A stretch of DNA of 64,000 bases from JAFAGX01 sp963759875 (GCA_963759875.1 CAVXBB010000015.1:2170001-2234000); one strand, 5' to 3'. Counted from the stretch's first letter, positions 17,434 to 26,772 are shown. Numbers and translations are program-made. Notes: generated by a model from the letters alone, not told the origin.

Positions 17434-18546
17434 ATGCCTTCGCCCCGAACCATTGCCGTTGCCATGTCTGGTGGAGTTGATTCCTCCACGGTTGCGGCGA
17501 TGCTGCGCGCAGAGGGACATGAAGTTATCGGCCTCACCATGCAGCTCTGGAACCAGCGCCGGCTCGCTGGACACGCCGGCATGCCGGAGGCTGTGCACGG
17601 CCGCTGCTGCTCTCTCGATGATGTTTACGATGCGCGGCGCGTAGCTGAAACGCTCGGCATTCCTTACTACGTCGTGAATCACGAGGAGCGTTTCGAGCGC
17701 GATGTGGTGCGTCCTTTTATTGACGAGTATCTTTCGGGGCGCACGCCCATCCCCTGCAGCCTTTGCAACAATCATTTAAAGTTTGATGAGCTTATAACCG
17801 TCGCTCGTCAGATCGGTGCCGATGCGATGGCCACCGGTCACTATGCCCGCATCGAATTCCAGGAGCAGAGCGGCCGCTGGCTGTTGAAGCGAGCTGCAGA
17901 TGTCGGCAAGGATCAAACGTATTTTCTTTTCGGCCTCACCCAGGAGCAGCTCAGCCGAACAATTTTTCCCTTGGGCGAGATGAGCAAGCCCGAGGTTCGT
18001 GAGCTCGCCAAGTACTACGGCTTGGCGTTGGCAGAGAAGCCGGATTCGCAGGAGATTTGCTTTGTGCCCGGCGGCGATTACAAGAACTTCATGGACGCCT
18101 ACCTGGCCGAGAAAGGGGAGACTCTGCCCGATACTGCGGGTGAGTTAGTCACGACAAATGGTGAAGTGATTGCCGAGCACAATGGAATTCACAACTTCAC
18201 GGTAGGTCAGCGAAAGGGACTGGGCGTAGCCACCGGTTCGCCTCTGTATGTGATTCAGATCAAGGGAGACTCTCGTCAAGTCGTAGTCGGAAATCAGCAG
18301 GAGCTTTACTCGCGGACTCTGTGCGCCCGTCGCGTCAACCTGATTTCAATCGATAACCTTCGCGACCCGATGCGCGTTTCAGTGAAGATTCGTCACAAGC
18401 ATGCCGGAGCCGCTGCCACGATTGAAAAGTCCGGTAAGGATGAGATCCTTGTAACTTTCGATGAGCCGCAGCGTGCCGTTACACCCGGTCAGGCCGCCGT
18501 TTTCTATGACGGAGACATTGTCGTTGGTGGCGGCTGGATCGCGTAG
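17434..18546 (+). CDS. mnmA: tRNA-specific 2-thiouridylase MnmA
   Basis: A 370-residue enzyme that thiolates U34 of tRNA-Lys, -Glu and -Gln. The ATP PP-loop is 'SGGVDSS' at residues 12-18. The catalytic cysteines are C111 in 'PCSLCNNHLKF' and C209 in 'SQEICFVPGGDY'. The target-binding 'ATGHYARI' and 'KDQTYFLFGL' motifs and the C-terminal beta-barrel ('HNFTVGQRKGLG') are all present. The gene is full length with an ATG at 17434. Placement behind a cysteine desulfurase suggests a direct sulfur relay, as TusA-E homologues are not seen nearby. Confidence 0.96.
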   Translation: MPSPRTIAVAMSGGVDSSTVAAMLRAEGHEVIGLTMQLWNQRRLAGHAGMPEAVHGRCCSLDDVYDARRVAETLGIPYYVVNHEERFERDVVRPFIDEYLSGRTPIPCSLCNNHLKFDELITVARQIGADAMATGHYARIEFQEQSGRWLLKRAADVGKDQTYFLFGLTQEQLSRTIFPLGEMSKPEVRELAKYYGLALAEKPDSQEICFVPGGDYKNFMDAYLAEKGETLPDTAGELVTTNGEVIAEHNGIHNFTVGQRKGLGVATGSPLYVIQIKGDSRQVVVGNQQELYSRTLCARRVNLISIDNLRDPMRVSVKIRHKHAGAAATIEKSGKDEILVTFDEPQRAVTPGQAAVFYDGDIVVGGGWIA

Positions 18547-18626
18547 AGGCCCTCACTTCCACGAAAAATCTGAACTGCGAACAAACCTTTTAGGCATTCC
18601 CGCCGTCACCTATACATACAAAGGAA

Positions 18627-19343
18627 ATGACGATGACGAAAACCCTTTCTGTTCTGCTTTCCGTGCCGCTCATCTCAGGAATCGCTCTTGCGCAGAACTC
18701 AAGCCCACAGCATGCAACGCGGTTGGCACAGACCCAGGTAAGGTTTGCGCCAGGCACAGAGATTCGTGCACAGCTGGACAAAACCATAGATGCAAAGAAA
18801 GCTAAGCCTGGCGAAATCGTGGAAGCGAAAACTTTGGATGAAATCAAATCAGGAACGCAGGTGATTGCTCCGCGAGGATCGAAGATTACCGGCCACGTGG
18901 TCGCGGCGAATCCGCACGAGAAACAGATTCCCTCTCGGCTGGAGATTGCCTTCGACAAACTCGATTTGGGCAATGGAACGCAAACACCGTTACCGGCCAC
19001 AATTCAAGCCCTTGCGAAGCCGGAAAATAATTTCCCCGCAGGTCCCGACAACATGGGCTCGACCGGCGGTGGCGCCGGACCAATGGGTGGCAATTCCCGT
19101 GGCATCCAGCCCGGCGGAATAGGCCAGCCCGGCGCGCTTCCAGGAGGCGGTGATATGGGGAACACCACCGGCGCCTCGCAACCAGCCCAACCCGGCGGAG
19201 CGCTCGCACCTAATAGTCAAGGAGTGGAGGGTATTTCGGGTGTGAGCCTAAGCTCCGGACCATCTCACGATTCAGTCCTGACTTCGGACAAGCACAACGT
19301 CAAATTGGACAGCGGCACGCAAATGGTTTTGCGCGTGCAATAA
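18627..19343 (+). CDS. Exported protein of unknown function, Gly/Pro-rich middle
   Basis: A 238-residue protein with a signal peptide ending near 'IALAQN' (residue 23). Residues 40-130 form a compact beta domain ('PGTEIRAQLDKTIDAKKAKPG', 'GTQVIAPRGSKITGHVV', 'SRLEIAFDKLDLGNG') that looks like a small beta-barrel. A Gly/Pro/Asn-rich linker covers 135-200, and the last strand is 'LDSGTQMVLRV'. AAAGGAA lies 5-6 nt before the first ATG; a second ATG six bases later is an equal choice. I do not recognise a named family; similar exported proteins are common in Acidobacteriota. Confidence 0.75.
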   Translation: MTMTKTLSVLLSVPLISGIALAQNSSPQHATRLAQTQVRFAPGTEIRAQLDKTIDAKKAKPGEIVEAKTLDEIKSGTQVIAPRGSKITGHVVAANPHEKQIPSRLEIAFDKLDLGNGTQTPLPATIQALAKPENNFPAGPDNMGSTGGGAGPMGGNSRGIQPGGIGQPGALPGGGDMGNTTGASQPAQPGGALAPNSQGVEGISGVSLSSGPSHDSVLTSDKHNVKLDSGTQMVLRVQ

Positions 19344-19395
19344 GATTCGCAGCTAACAAATCGGATGCGGAGCGGGAACGTCGAGCCAAGTTCAG

Positions 19396-19899
19396 CTAGA
19401 TAAACATTTCATCCTGTGCCACAGGCGACGAGTTTCTTTGGCGCCGTTTTCCAGCGAAAAGAAATTCCATACCAGCCATTACGCCCTGGAACACGCCTGA
19501 AACCTGTCGTACGGGTGAGACAACTGTCTTCTGCACAAGCTCGGTAGTCTGCTCGACTCGATCCAAAGTGCGCCCCAATAACTCATCCGCTCGGATCACC
19601 TGCAGGCGCGCTCGATCAATTACATCGTTCACGGTTGCATCGAGCCGCTCAAGCTGGTTCCGAACAATGGTGCTGGATTCGCTGGCATTGGTCACCAGGG
19701 TTTCTACTCTTGGACGCAACTCTGTCAACATTGATTGCGCCATATCCACAGTAGGCAACACCTTGCCACGAACTTCGTTAGCCAGAGCTTCCAGACGTGC
19801 ACTGCTCTGCCGAACCGCGAGATACAAAGCTACAAGGATTCCGGCCTGGATGACCACGGCCGCTGAGGTGACCGCAATGAAGATTGTCAGATTTTCCAT
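19396..19899 (-). CDS. DUF948-like membrane-anchored coiled-coil protein
   Basis: A 167-residue protein with one N-terminal membrane helix ('IFIAVTSAAVVIQAGILVALYLAV') and then a long helical, coiled-coil-prone region with heptad Leu/Val spacing up to residue 135. It ends in a basic tail 'GKRRQRN'. The frame could start at 19914, but the ATG at 19899 lies directly before the hydrophobic segment. It follows the YtxH-like gene by 35 bp. DUF948 and YtxH proteins often sit side by side in general-stress envelope operons. Function unknown. Confidence 0.75.
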   Translation of the reverse strand: MENLTIFIAVTSAAVVIQAGILVALYLAVRQSSARLEALANEVRGKVLPTVDMAQSMLTELRPRVETLVTNASESSTIVRNQLERLDATVNDVIDRARLQVIRADELLGRTLDRVEQTTELVQKTVVSPVRQVSGVFQGVMAGMEFLFAGKRRQRNSSPVAQDEMFI

Positions 19900-19934
19900 G
19901 GCTAGTCCGCGCACTCTGGCGAACGAAAAGCAGA

Positions 19935-20246
19935 TTACGGATTCTGTGGGCCCGTGCTTTCGGGTCTGGTCACTTCCTGATACGCCTGCTTGCCGGCTTC
20001 GTAAGCCGAGCGGAACTGCTCCTTTTGCTGATTCAGAATGTCACGGCCACGATCCGCCCACCCACCCGCCTGTTCACGCGCCTGTCTGGCCCGCTCACGC
20101 AACAACTCCCGACCCTCCTCCGCCTTCGACCGCAATGCTTCGCGGGTTTCACTACCCGAGTGCGGCGCATACAAAATTCCAGCAACCGCACCCAAACCCA
20201 ACCCGGCGAGAAACCAAACAAAACTGTTACCGTCTCTATCAGACAT
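19935..20246 (-). CDS. YtxH-domain small membrane protein
   Basis: A 103-residue protein. A glycine-rich membrane helix 'FVWFLAGLGLGAVAGILYAP' is followed by the typical YtxH 'SGSETREALR' turn and a charged, Arg/Glu/Gln-rich amphipathic helix. Homologues are linked to general or envelope stress. It is the first gene of a two-gene operon with the DUF948-like protein. Confidence 0.85.
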   Translation of the reverse strand: MSDRDGNSFVWFLAGLGLGAVAGILYAPHSGSETREALRSKAEEGRELLRERARQAREQAGGWADRGRDILNQQKEQFRSAYEAGKQAYQEVTRPESTGPQNP

Positions 20247-20401
20247 AGCAGGCCTCCACTCTCTTATCGCGACCTAATCGGATGGTAGCACCTCGATATG
20301 GCGAATTACAATTCACCGCGCCCGTATGCAATTTCTGCGCCTGCTACTTGCGTGAATTGCCCGCAAGCGAGACAATGTGCCCGCACAGTGGGGGAGCTTC
20401 T

Positions 20402-20824
20402 GTGTCCGACCGGAAGTACCGTCAACGCGGATATCAGGACAGCGGCGAAGACCGCCACAAAACCTCGGCAGAGAAGCCGATCAAGAAAGATACGTTCGGC
20501 CCGCGCCCCGTGCACATGCCGGGAACGCACACAGTATCACGCTGTGCCCAATGTGGCACATTGCTGCCAGTGAGCATCGAGCCGAGTGCTCGCTGCCCGA
20601 AATGCGGCTTTGAGTTGCATTCCTGCAGGCAGTGCACGTATTTCGATACTTCGAGCCGTTTCGAATGCAGCCAAACGATTCCCGAGCGAATCGCCCGAAA
20701 GGACGAGCGCAATCAATGCACGTTTTACGATATGCGTGTGCGTGTAGAGAAAGAGACTTCCACGCCGAGTGCAGCTCGACCCATCGATGCGCGCCAAGCC
20801 TTCGAAAATCTTTTCAAGAAATAA
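20402..20824 (+). CDS. Zinc-ribbon protein of unknown function
   Basis: About 141 residues from GTG 20402, which is preceded six bases earlier by GGGGGAG; the frame itself is open from 20282. The N-terminal 35 residues are polar and charged. Two CxxC knuckles, 'CAQCG' and 'CPKCG', form a rubredoxin-like zinc ribbon and are followed by 'SCRQCTYFDTSSRFEC' and 'NQCTFYDMRV' with four more cysteines. The end 'DARQAFENLFKK' is a conserved-looking amphipathic tail. No catalytic motif is seen. It could be a nucleic-acid or protein adaptor. Confidence 0.75.
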   Translation: MSDRKYRQRGYQDSGEDRHKTSAEKPIKKDTFGPRPVHMPGTHTVSRCAQCGTLLPVSIEPSARCPKCGFELHSCRQCTYFDTSSRFECSQTIPERIARKDERNQCTFYDMRVRVEKETSTPSAARPIDARQAFENLFKK

Positions 20825-20849
20825 TCCTGAAGTGCCGGGGGATTACTCT

Positions 20850-21578
20850 TCACGGTTTTAAAGTTGGCCTCAGCAGGAGTTCGCTGACAAACGACTCCGG
20901 CGCTTGCGTAACCAGCATCTCGACGGCGTGCGCAACGTCTTCCGGCTTCAGCATCTTGCTTGCATCTTTTCCTATGTGGGGGCTCAATTCCGTATCTACC
21001 GATCCCGGACAAATCACCGCAACTCGAATGTTGTATGCACGCAGTTCCTCGGCAACTGAGTAGCTCAGGCCATTCAGTCCCCATTTGGAGGCCGCGTACG
21101 CCGCGCCGTTTGGCAAGGCATTCTTCCCGGCAAGCGACGAGATATTGATGATATGTCCGGTTCGCGCGCGAATCATGGCTGGCGTAAAAGCGCGAATGCA
21201 GTAGTAAACGCCGCGCAAGTTCGTGTTTAGGACGCGGTCCCATGAGTCCGGCGGCATCTGATGCAGCGGTCCGCCGAACCCACCAATGCCGGCGTTATTT
21301 ACCAGAATGTCGAGGCGGCCATATGTAGCGTCCACGTGCTTTGCGAGTTTCTCGACCGCCTTCAGATCAGTGACATCGCACTGCGCAACATCTGCCTTGC
21401 CCGTCTGTGCGGATATTTCCTTCGCTGTCGCCTCCAGCAGCTCACGGCTACGGCCGCAAAGGACTGCTGCCGCTCCCATGTGCGCCAGCTTTTTTGCAAT
21501 AGCGGCCCCAATCCCGCGCCCCGCTCCAGTCACGACCGCGACTTGGCCCTGCAATGGCCGGTTTTCAGCGTTTGCCAT
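20850..21578 (-). CDS. Short-chain dehydrogenase/reductase (SDR)
   Basis: A classical 242-residue SDR. The NAD(P) glycine motif is 'TGAGRGIG', 'NNAG' stabilises the central sheet, and the Ser-Tyr-Lys active site is in 'NISSLAGKNAL' and 'YAASKWGLNGL'. The C-terminal 'CPGSVDTELS' is typical of FabG-like members. Arg/Ser after the third strand ('CGRSREL') hint at NADP preference. The ATG at 21578 has AGGTGA six bases upstream and is preferred to a TTG two codons earlier. Substrate unknown. Confidence 0.9.
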   Translation of the reverse strand: MANAENRPLQGQVAVVTGAGRGIGAAIAKKLAHMGAAAVLCGRSRELLEATAKEISAQTGKADVAQCDVTDLKAVEKLAKHVDATYGRLDILVNNAGIGGFGGPLHQMPPDSWDRVLNTNLRGVYYCIRAFTPAMIRARTGHIINISSLAGKNALPNGAAYAASKWGLNGLSYSVAEELRAYNIRVAVICPGSVDTELSPHIGKDASKMLKPEDVAHAVEMLVTQAPESFVSELLLRPTLKP

Positions 21579-21652
21579 AGACAATCACCTAACCATCAAT
21601 AGCTCAGCATCCTGCATCTTACAGGAGAGAAGTATTCGCGGGATTTGCCGAC

Positions 21653-21681
21653 TTGCCTTCATTGAGGTACATACTTATAAT
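21653..21681 (+). promoter_or_regulatory. Sigma-70 type promoter of the TPR gene
   Basis: TTGCCT (21653-21658), a 17-nt spacer and a perfect TATAAT (21676-21681). Transcription would start near 21688, leaving a leader of about 165 nt before the ATG at 21855. Confidence 0.55.
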
Positions 21682-21854
21682 CCGCTCACCGGAGCTACAA
21701 CCCTCATCCCGTAGATTCTGCAGAGGGGCGCGAGGTTGTTCCGGTTCTGCCGCGTGAGCGCGCGACGTTCATGTTCTCAGAGCCTGGGTGATGCGGCGAT
21801 GCCCGGGGGCAGAGTTGTCATCCGATTTCCCGAAAATTCAAGGAGCCTTTGGAA

Positions 21855-23208
21855 ATGAAGACCAGTCTAGTGGCGATTGTGCTCGCGTTTGCTGCGGCAG
21901 CTTGGGGTCAGCAGTCTCCGACACAACCGCAGACCCAGCCCACCGCCCCGGCGCAAGCGGGGCAACCTGCACAAGCGGCTGCTCCAGCTCAGCCGCAGCA
22001 GAAGAAGGAGATTAAGGATCCCGCCGAGTACAACGCCTATGTTGGCGCCGTGCAGCAAAAAGATCCCAATGCCAAGATTAGCGGGCTGGAAGCCTTCCTC
22101 ACGCAATACCCCAACAGCGTTATGAAAGAAGATGCGCTGGAAATATTAATGGGAGCGTACCAGCAGGCCGGGAATCAGGCCAAGATGATTGAAACCGCGC
22201 AGCGCCTTCTGCAAGCTAATCCTAATAATTTGCGGGCGCTCGCTTTGCTGGCGTACGTCAAGCGCGCGCAGGCTGAGGCCGGACAGAATCCGCAGCAGAA
22301 TCTGACTGATGCTGCCCAATATGCCGACAAAGGTTTGGAAGCTTTGAAGACCGCACCCAAGCCAGATGGTATGTCCGACGCCGACTTCGAGAAGCTCAAG
22401 ACGCAGATGAGCGTGATCTTTAACGGAGCTGCGGGAATTGCTGCGCTTCAGAGTAAAGACTACCCGCAGGCGCAAGCAGACTTGCGTGCCTCGGTGCAAG
22501 GCGACCCCAACGAATTGCGCAATGTCTATCCACTCGCGCTGGCCGACTTACCGGAACTCCACCGAACCCAGTCGAGGGTTTGTTTTTCATAGCCCGCGCC
22601 GCCAACTTAGCCGCAGGCTCTCCCGGTCAGGCGCAAATCGAAAGTTACGGCAAAGCCCAATACGTCAAATACCACGGCTCTGATCAAGGTTGGACTGATC
22701 TTCTGGCAACCGCCAAAACGAATCCGATGCCTCCGGCCGGATTCGACATCACAAAATATGTTCCTCCCACACCCGCCGAGCAGGCCGCGGATTTGGTGAA
22801 GAACAAAACTCCCACTGATGTAAAGCAAATGAGCTTCGCTGATTGGGAGCTGGTTTTGTCGGCGGGCAAGCCCGAGGATCAGGACAAAGTCTGGAGCGTT
22901 ATCAAGGGCATTCCGCTTCAGATGGAGGGCATGGTCATTACGGCCGCCCCGACCGAAGTGCAAATTGCGGAAAGCCAGGATGACATTGACCAGAAGCGCG
23001 CGGATATCGTGGTCGCCATGTGCGGGACAATTCCTGCCAACGGCTGATGCCTAAACAGGGCGCGAACCTTCAATTCGAGGGGACTCCTGTTTCCTATACT
23101 CCCAGCCCGTTTGTGATGAACATGGAGAAGGGAGCTTTGCTGACCGCGAAGAAACCCACCCCCGCAAAGAAACCAGTACACCATCACACCACAACCTCTC
23201 AGCAATAG
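21855..23208 (+). pseudogene. Exported TPR-repeat protein, broken by two frameshifts
   Basis: The N-terminal piece (ATG 21855, AAGGAG upstream) has a signal peptide ending at 'AAAAWGQ', a Pro/Gln/Ala linker and TPR-like helices, and runs out at 22592. Near 22547 the meaningful frame shifts: 'GLFFIARAANLAAGSPG' continues in another frame to 23047. Near 23043 it shifts again to 'MPKQGANLQFEGTPVSYTP', ending at 23208 with 'HHHTTTSQQ'. Each shift is in the same sense, as if one base were missing at each place. Read together the pieces make one protein of about 450 residues of a type frequent in Acidobacteriota. It may be a decayed gene or a sequencing fault. Confidence 0.8.
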
Positions 23209-23224
23209 AGCGGGACCAGATAGT

Positions 23225-23255
23225 GAGGGCAGCCTTGAAAAGCTGCCCTCTTTCT
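23225..23255 (+). terminator. Rho-independent terminator of the TPR gene
   Basis: GAGGGCAGC (23225-23233), an 8-nt loop, GCTGCCCTC (23242-23250), then TTTCT. The perfect 9-bp stem lies 17 bp after the stop of the TPR frame. Confidence 0.8.
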
Positions 23256-23275
23256 GTAGAGTGAGCTGAATCTGC

Positions 23276-23601
23276 TTAGCGGGCGGCTTTTTTTTCAAAT
23301 GCCGCGGGACGGGCGCTGCGGGGAGGCCGCTTGCCACCAGCCCGTAGTTGCCGAACATCGATTTTTAGTCGGTGACGGTTCGGCTCAGGGTGTTGCGGTG
23401 CATTCCGAGTTGCCGCGCGGCACGGCACTGGTTTCCTTTATTCTCCTGCAAAACGGTCAAGATGAACCGCTTCTTAAATTCGCGCACTGCCTCCGAATAA
23501 AGGATATTGCTTCTATACATCTGCATTACGAGTGCTTCGAGCTGGTCTCTCACGGCGTCTCTCTTTCTTTGGGAGAGCTCCCCTCTCCGATATGAAGACA
23601 A
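23276..23601 (-). pseudogene. Fis-type HTH regulator, frameshifted near its C terminus
   Basis: From a TTG at 23601 the protein reads 'SSYRRGELSQRKRDAV', then a long helix, 'AVREFKKRFILTVLQENKGN' and a Fis HTH 'QCRAARQLGMHRNTLSRT'. The frame stops at 23365. One missing T there restores 'DLKIDVRQLRAGGKRPPRS', ending 'FEKKAAR' at a stop at 23276-23278. The same open frame continues upstream into cvpA, so on paper the two are fused. Fis-like DNA-bending regulators of this kind often stand alone in Acidobacteriota. Confidence 0.75.
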
Positions 23602-23602
23602 G

Positions 23603-24170
23603 TTAATGATTTGCCGGCGTGCGCGATGTTTCTTGGATTTCTTCCCTCGCAGCAAATCCAGTCCTTGATAAAATCGCGTCCGCAATTCCAACGGCGCTAC
23701 CCATACCGCGGCACGTCCTGCTACCAGGAAATACGGTGCCAGTTCCGAACCTTGCAGCCACCTCGACGTTGGCGTGAACGCGGCCATGCTCATCAGCACG
23801 ATTGCCACGATCAGACATCCCCGCAACAGCCCAAGCGCAGCGCCTAAAATACGGTCAACGAAACTTAGTCCGGCTTCTTTCATGGTCCGGCGGGCAACCC
23901 GCCCCGCCATTCCGGCCAGAAGCATCACGCCAACAAAAATGATCAGAAAAGCCGGCAATTTCCAGCAACCAAGGTGACCCCAGTAAGAGCGCAAAACGAT
24001 CTGCCAGCCGATGATAGTTCCACGCGGCCAGCAGATATCCAAAAACCAGTCCCGCGATCCCAAATGCTTCCTGAAAAAAACCAGCGCTGGCTGCTTGAAT
24101 GGTCGACAAAAGCAGTTACGGCCAAGATGATCCAGTCAGCCGCGCTCAATCGTCTTTCCTGTCTATTCAC
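23603..24170 (-). pseudogene. cvpA: CvpA-family membrane protein, broken by frameshifts
   Basis: It starts with GTG at 24170, just after the purC stop, with an AGGAA Shine-Dalgarno. The N terminus 'LSAADWIILAV' then needs a shift near 24120 to give 'STIQAASAGFFQEAFGIAG'. A second shift in a run of four T near 23957 gives 'LIIFVGVMLLAGMAGRVARR' and 'AGLSFVDRILGAALGLLRG'. Four membrane helices are expected for CvpA, a protein tied to envelope integrity and biofilm, and pieces of all are visible. The most likely native stop is at 23603-23605, reached only with another shift; as sequenced the frame runs on into the Fis-type gene. Confidence 0.78.
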
Positions 24171-24174
24171 GTTC

Positions 24175-25085
24175 CTACACATCCAGTTCGCGTCCCGTGA
24201 GCAGGCGATACGCCTCCAGATATTTTTCACTGGTCTCTGCGCCGCTTCCGCAGGCAGGGCCGGGGCCGGCGGTTGCTTGTTCCAGCGAATTTCCTCCAGG
24301 TAATCGCGAACGTATTGCTTATCGTATGAATCCTGTGCGCGACCAGGCTGGTACTTATCGCCCGGCCAAAACCGCGACGAGTCCGGAGTTAAAACTTCGT
24401 CAGCCAGTGTAATGCCGAGTTACGTGATACCGAACTCGAACTTGGTATCCGCAATAATAATGCCCTTCTTCACGCGCGTAATCTGCCGCTTTGGTGTAAA
24501 TCTTGATTGAGAGATCGCGCAATTGCTGGCTGCGCTCTGCTCCGGCGATGCGCACCATGTGCTCGAATGAGATGTTCTCATCGTGGCCGGTCGTCGCTTT
24601 AATGGCGGGAGTAAAGATCGGCTGCGCTAGTTTGTCTGATTCTCTGAGACCGGAAGGCAGCTCGATGCCACAAACACGTCCGCTAGTCTTGTACTCTTTC
24701 CAGGCCGATCCGGAAATATATCCTCGCACCACGCACTCTACCGGGATCATCTCGGCGCGCATAACCATCATGGATCGTCCGCGCAGTTGATCGGCGTACT
24801 TCTTGGCAGACGTCGGATAACGCTCCACGTCGGCTGTGACACAGTGGTTTGGAACAACGTCTTTCAGGAAATCGAACCAGAACAGAGACAACTGGGTCAG
24901 CACCCGGCCTTTGTGGGGGATTCCGGTTGCAAGGACATAATCGAAGGCAGAGATTCGATCGGTGGCTACAAACAAGAGGTGATCCTGGCAGATGCGTAGA
25001 CATCTCGCACTTTGCCGCTGGCATGAAGCTTCAGTTCGGGAAAATCAGTACGGAGCAGGACGGGTTCAAGAAGTTGGGGGCTCAT
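24175..25085 (-). pseudogene. purC: SAICAR synthetase PurC, broken by several frameshifts
   Basis: Step in purine synthesis joining CAIR and aspartate. Start ATG 25085 gives 'LLRTDFPELKLHASGKVRDV'; a shift near 24975 is needed to reach 'LLFVATDRISAFDYVLATGI'. This long piece (to 24400) holds 'VECVVRGYISGSAWKEY' and 'HDENISFE'. A shift near 24475 gives 'GIIIADTKFEFG', an in-frame TAA then interrupts, and 'LADEVLTPDSSRFW' and 'DSYDKQYVRDYLEE' follow. A last shift near 24240 gives 'ETSEKYLEAYRLLTGRELDV' and the stop at 24175. All conserved blocks are present in order, so a recent lesion set or poor sequence is more likely than old decay of an essential gene. Confidence 0.88.
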
Positions 25086-25357
25086 GAAACGAATTTTACA
25101 GTTAGAAAACGTCGCGTATTCTAATCTCTCTAGAAATTTTTGTCAACGCTTATCACCGACGGATGGCGAGTGCTGCTCGAATGTTGCCACGAAAAGAGTT
25201 GAGCGCAAAGCACGCAACAGCTGCTGACCAGTTTGTGGAAAAGATGAGGATAGCGGAGGAAATCAGGGATCAATATCCATTGTGAGATGGCCAGCCCGAT
25301 TCCGATAAGCAGTTCGCGCCCGAAGCTCTGGCCAGACACTTCGAGCGCGAAAGCAGA

Positions 25358-26374
25358 TCATTTGAAGAACGCGCTCATCGGAGCTGCGGTAGCGCTTCCG
25401 CCCGGATAAATTTTCAACCCGAGCACCTGCATCATTGTTCTCAGGGTGTTTTCGTGTCTGAACGGTGTGTCCACCTTTGAACCAGGGATCACATTCGCGC
25501 CAATGACCGTGGTGAATACTTGGCCCTGCGCATCGCCGTCACCGTTATCAAACGTGATAAACATGACGGTGTTACCGCCGGGCTGAAAGTACGAACTCGC
25601 CAGAAAGGGTCCGATATTCTGTAACAGCCAGGCATCGGCCATTTGGATGGATCCGTCATGCGCATCGTGCAAAAGATCGGGAACGATAAACGTATAATTC
25701 GGCAGGGCATCGTTGGCCACATCGGTCGCAAACTGCGTGAAGGGCACGATGTTCTGTTGCTGCGCCGGGCTATTAATCACATCGCTGTACCATACTGCGG
25801 GATTGTGGCGTGCGACGTACTCACCTGAAAACGGTTGCATATAGCCAACCGACGGCAGATCATCCGCATATACCTTCCATGACATGCCAGCCTGATTCAG
25901 TTCGCGGAAAATATTATCGTCCGTAATTGGAGCTGTGCAGTTGTTGCCATTGCAGCCGAACCCCTGCTCGCCACTGCCCGAAGAGAGCCACAGGTAATCC
26001 AAGGAGCCAGAGTCGTCCGAGGTGTAATTGGTGGCAATCCCATTGGCGTTACCCAGGCTGCTGAGGTACGGCATTCCGCTGGGATAAACAGTCGAAAAGC
26101 TACGATTTTCCTCAACCAATAGCACCACGTGAGGCGCCGGTGGTGCAGGCGCGGGAGACGGGCTTGGCGCAGGCATTGGAGAAGGGGCTGGGGCCGGCGC
26201 TGGAGACGGAGCAGGGGTCGGCGTCGGTGTGGGACTTGGTGGTGTCGTTGAGGGCGCCGGGGTTGGATTTGAAGCCGGAGTCGGCGTTATGGAAGTACGA
26301 GCAACTTTTACTGGCCCTCCTCCGCAACCGAACAGAGCCAAGCAGAAAGATAGACACAATAATCTTATTTTCAC
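25358..26374 (-). CDS. Phosphoesterase-family lipoprotein (acid phosphatase-like)
   Basis: 338 residues from GTG 26374, which has AGGAGAA five bases upstream. A lipoprotein signal ends at 'LALFGCGGG' (lipid-bearing Cys). Residues 28-80 are a low-complexity Pro-Thr/Ala-Pro linker. The catalytic domain starts 'HVVLLVEENRSFSTVYPSGMP', the metal/nucleophile region of the phosphoesterase family that includes phospholipase C and acid phosphatases. Later it has 'YADDLP', 'IVPDLLHDAHDGSI' and 'MFITFDNGDGD'. It is probably anchored in the outer or cytoplasmic membrane by lipid, with the linker projecting the enzyme outward. The substrate is unknown. Confidence 0.88.
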   Translation of the reverse strand: MKIRLLCLSFCLALFGCGGGPVKVARTSITPTPASNPTPAPSTTPPSPTPTPTPAPSPAPAPAPSPMPAPSPSPAPAPPAPHVVLLVEENRSFSTVYPSGMPYLSSLGNANGIATNYTSDDSGSLDYLWLSSGSGEQGFGCNGNNCTAPITDDNIFRELNQAGMSWKVYADDLPSVGYMQPFSGEYVARHNPAVWYSDVINSPAQQQNIVPFTQFATDVANDALPNYTFIVPDLLHDAHDGSIQMADAWLLQNIGPFLASSYFQPGGNTVMFITFDNGDGDAQGQVFTTVIGANVIPGSKVDTPFRHENTLRTMMQVLGLKIYPGGSATAAPMSAFFK

Positions 26375-26772
26375 AACTTCTCCTGAAGAATTGCAGTTTT
26401 TAGGTTGAGTTTCCCCAGACGCCCGGCACACTTGCGCCCATGCGGCCGTGGGATGGCGTGGCTATGTCAAAACGCGCAGTCCCCTGCGAAACTCACAGGA
26501 GCTGTAAATTTGTTCAGGACCCCCAGCGCGATGAAGGTACCTGCAGGGCTCTACGATTGCAGCGATCCTACGGTCGAGTTACGAATTTTTACCATCAGGC
26601 AAGTCTCTTAGAACGCGATCATTTGGGGCTTCCACTAACTCCACCAGCGTACGTGGTCTAAACAGGCAAGCTAAGAGGAACTACTTAGGAGTCATTGAAG
26701 ATTGTGCAAAATGCGTGGTACTGATCCAATCGCGAGCGGTCCTCGCCAGTTTCGTTCGGACTCGAGCAATTC
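26375..26772. other. 398-bp intergenic stretch
   Basis: Lies upstream of the lipoprotein gene and downstream of the anti-sigma gene. Short frames here show no protein-like pattern, and no RNA gene, clear promoter or terminator was recognised. Confidence 0.5.

Noticed and set aside
22540..23050. Programmed frameshifting in the TPR gene
   Set aside because: No slippery heptamer or downstream structure at either shift, and neighbouring genes have many more unprogrammed-looking indels.
25086..25357. A 69-codon minus-strand frame (25130-25339) between purC and the lipoprotein gene
   Set aside because: Composition unlike a real protein, no ribosome site, no recognisable family.
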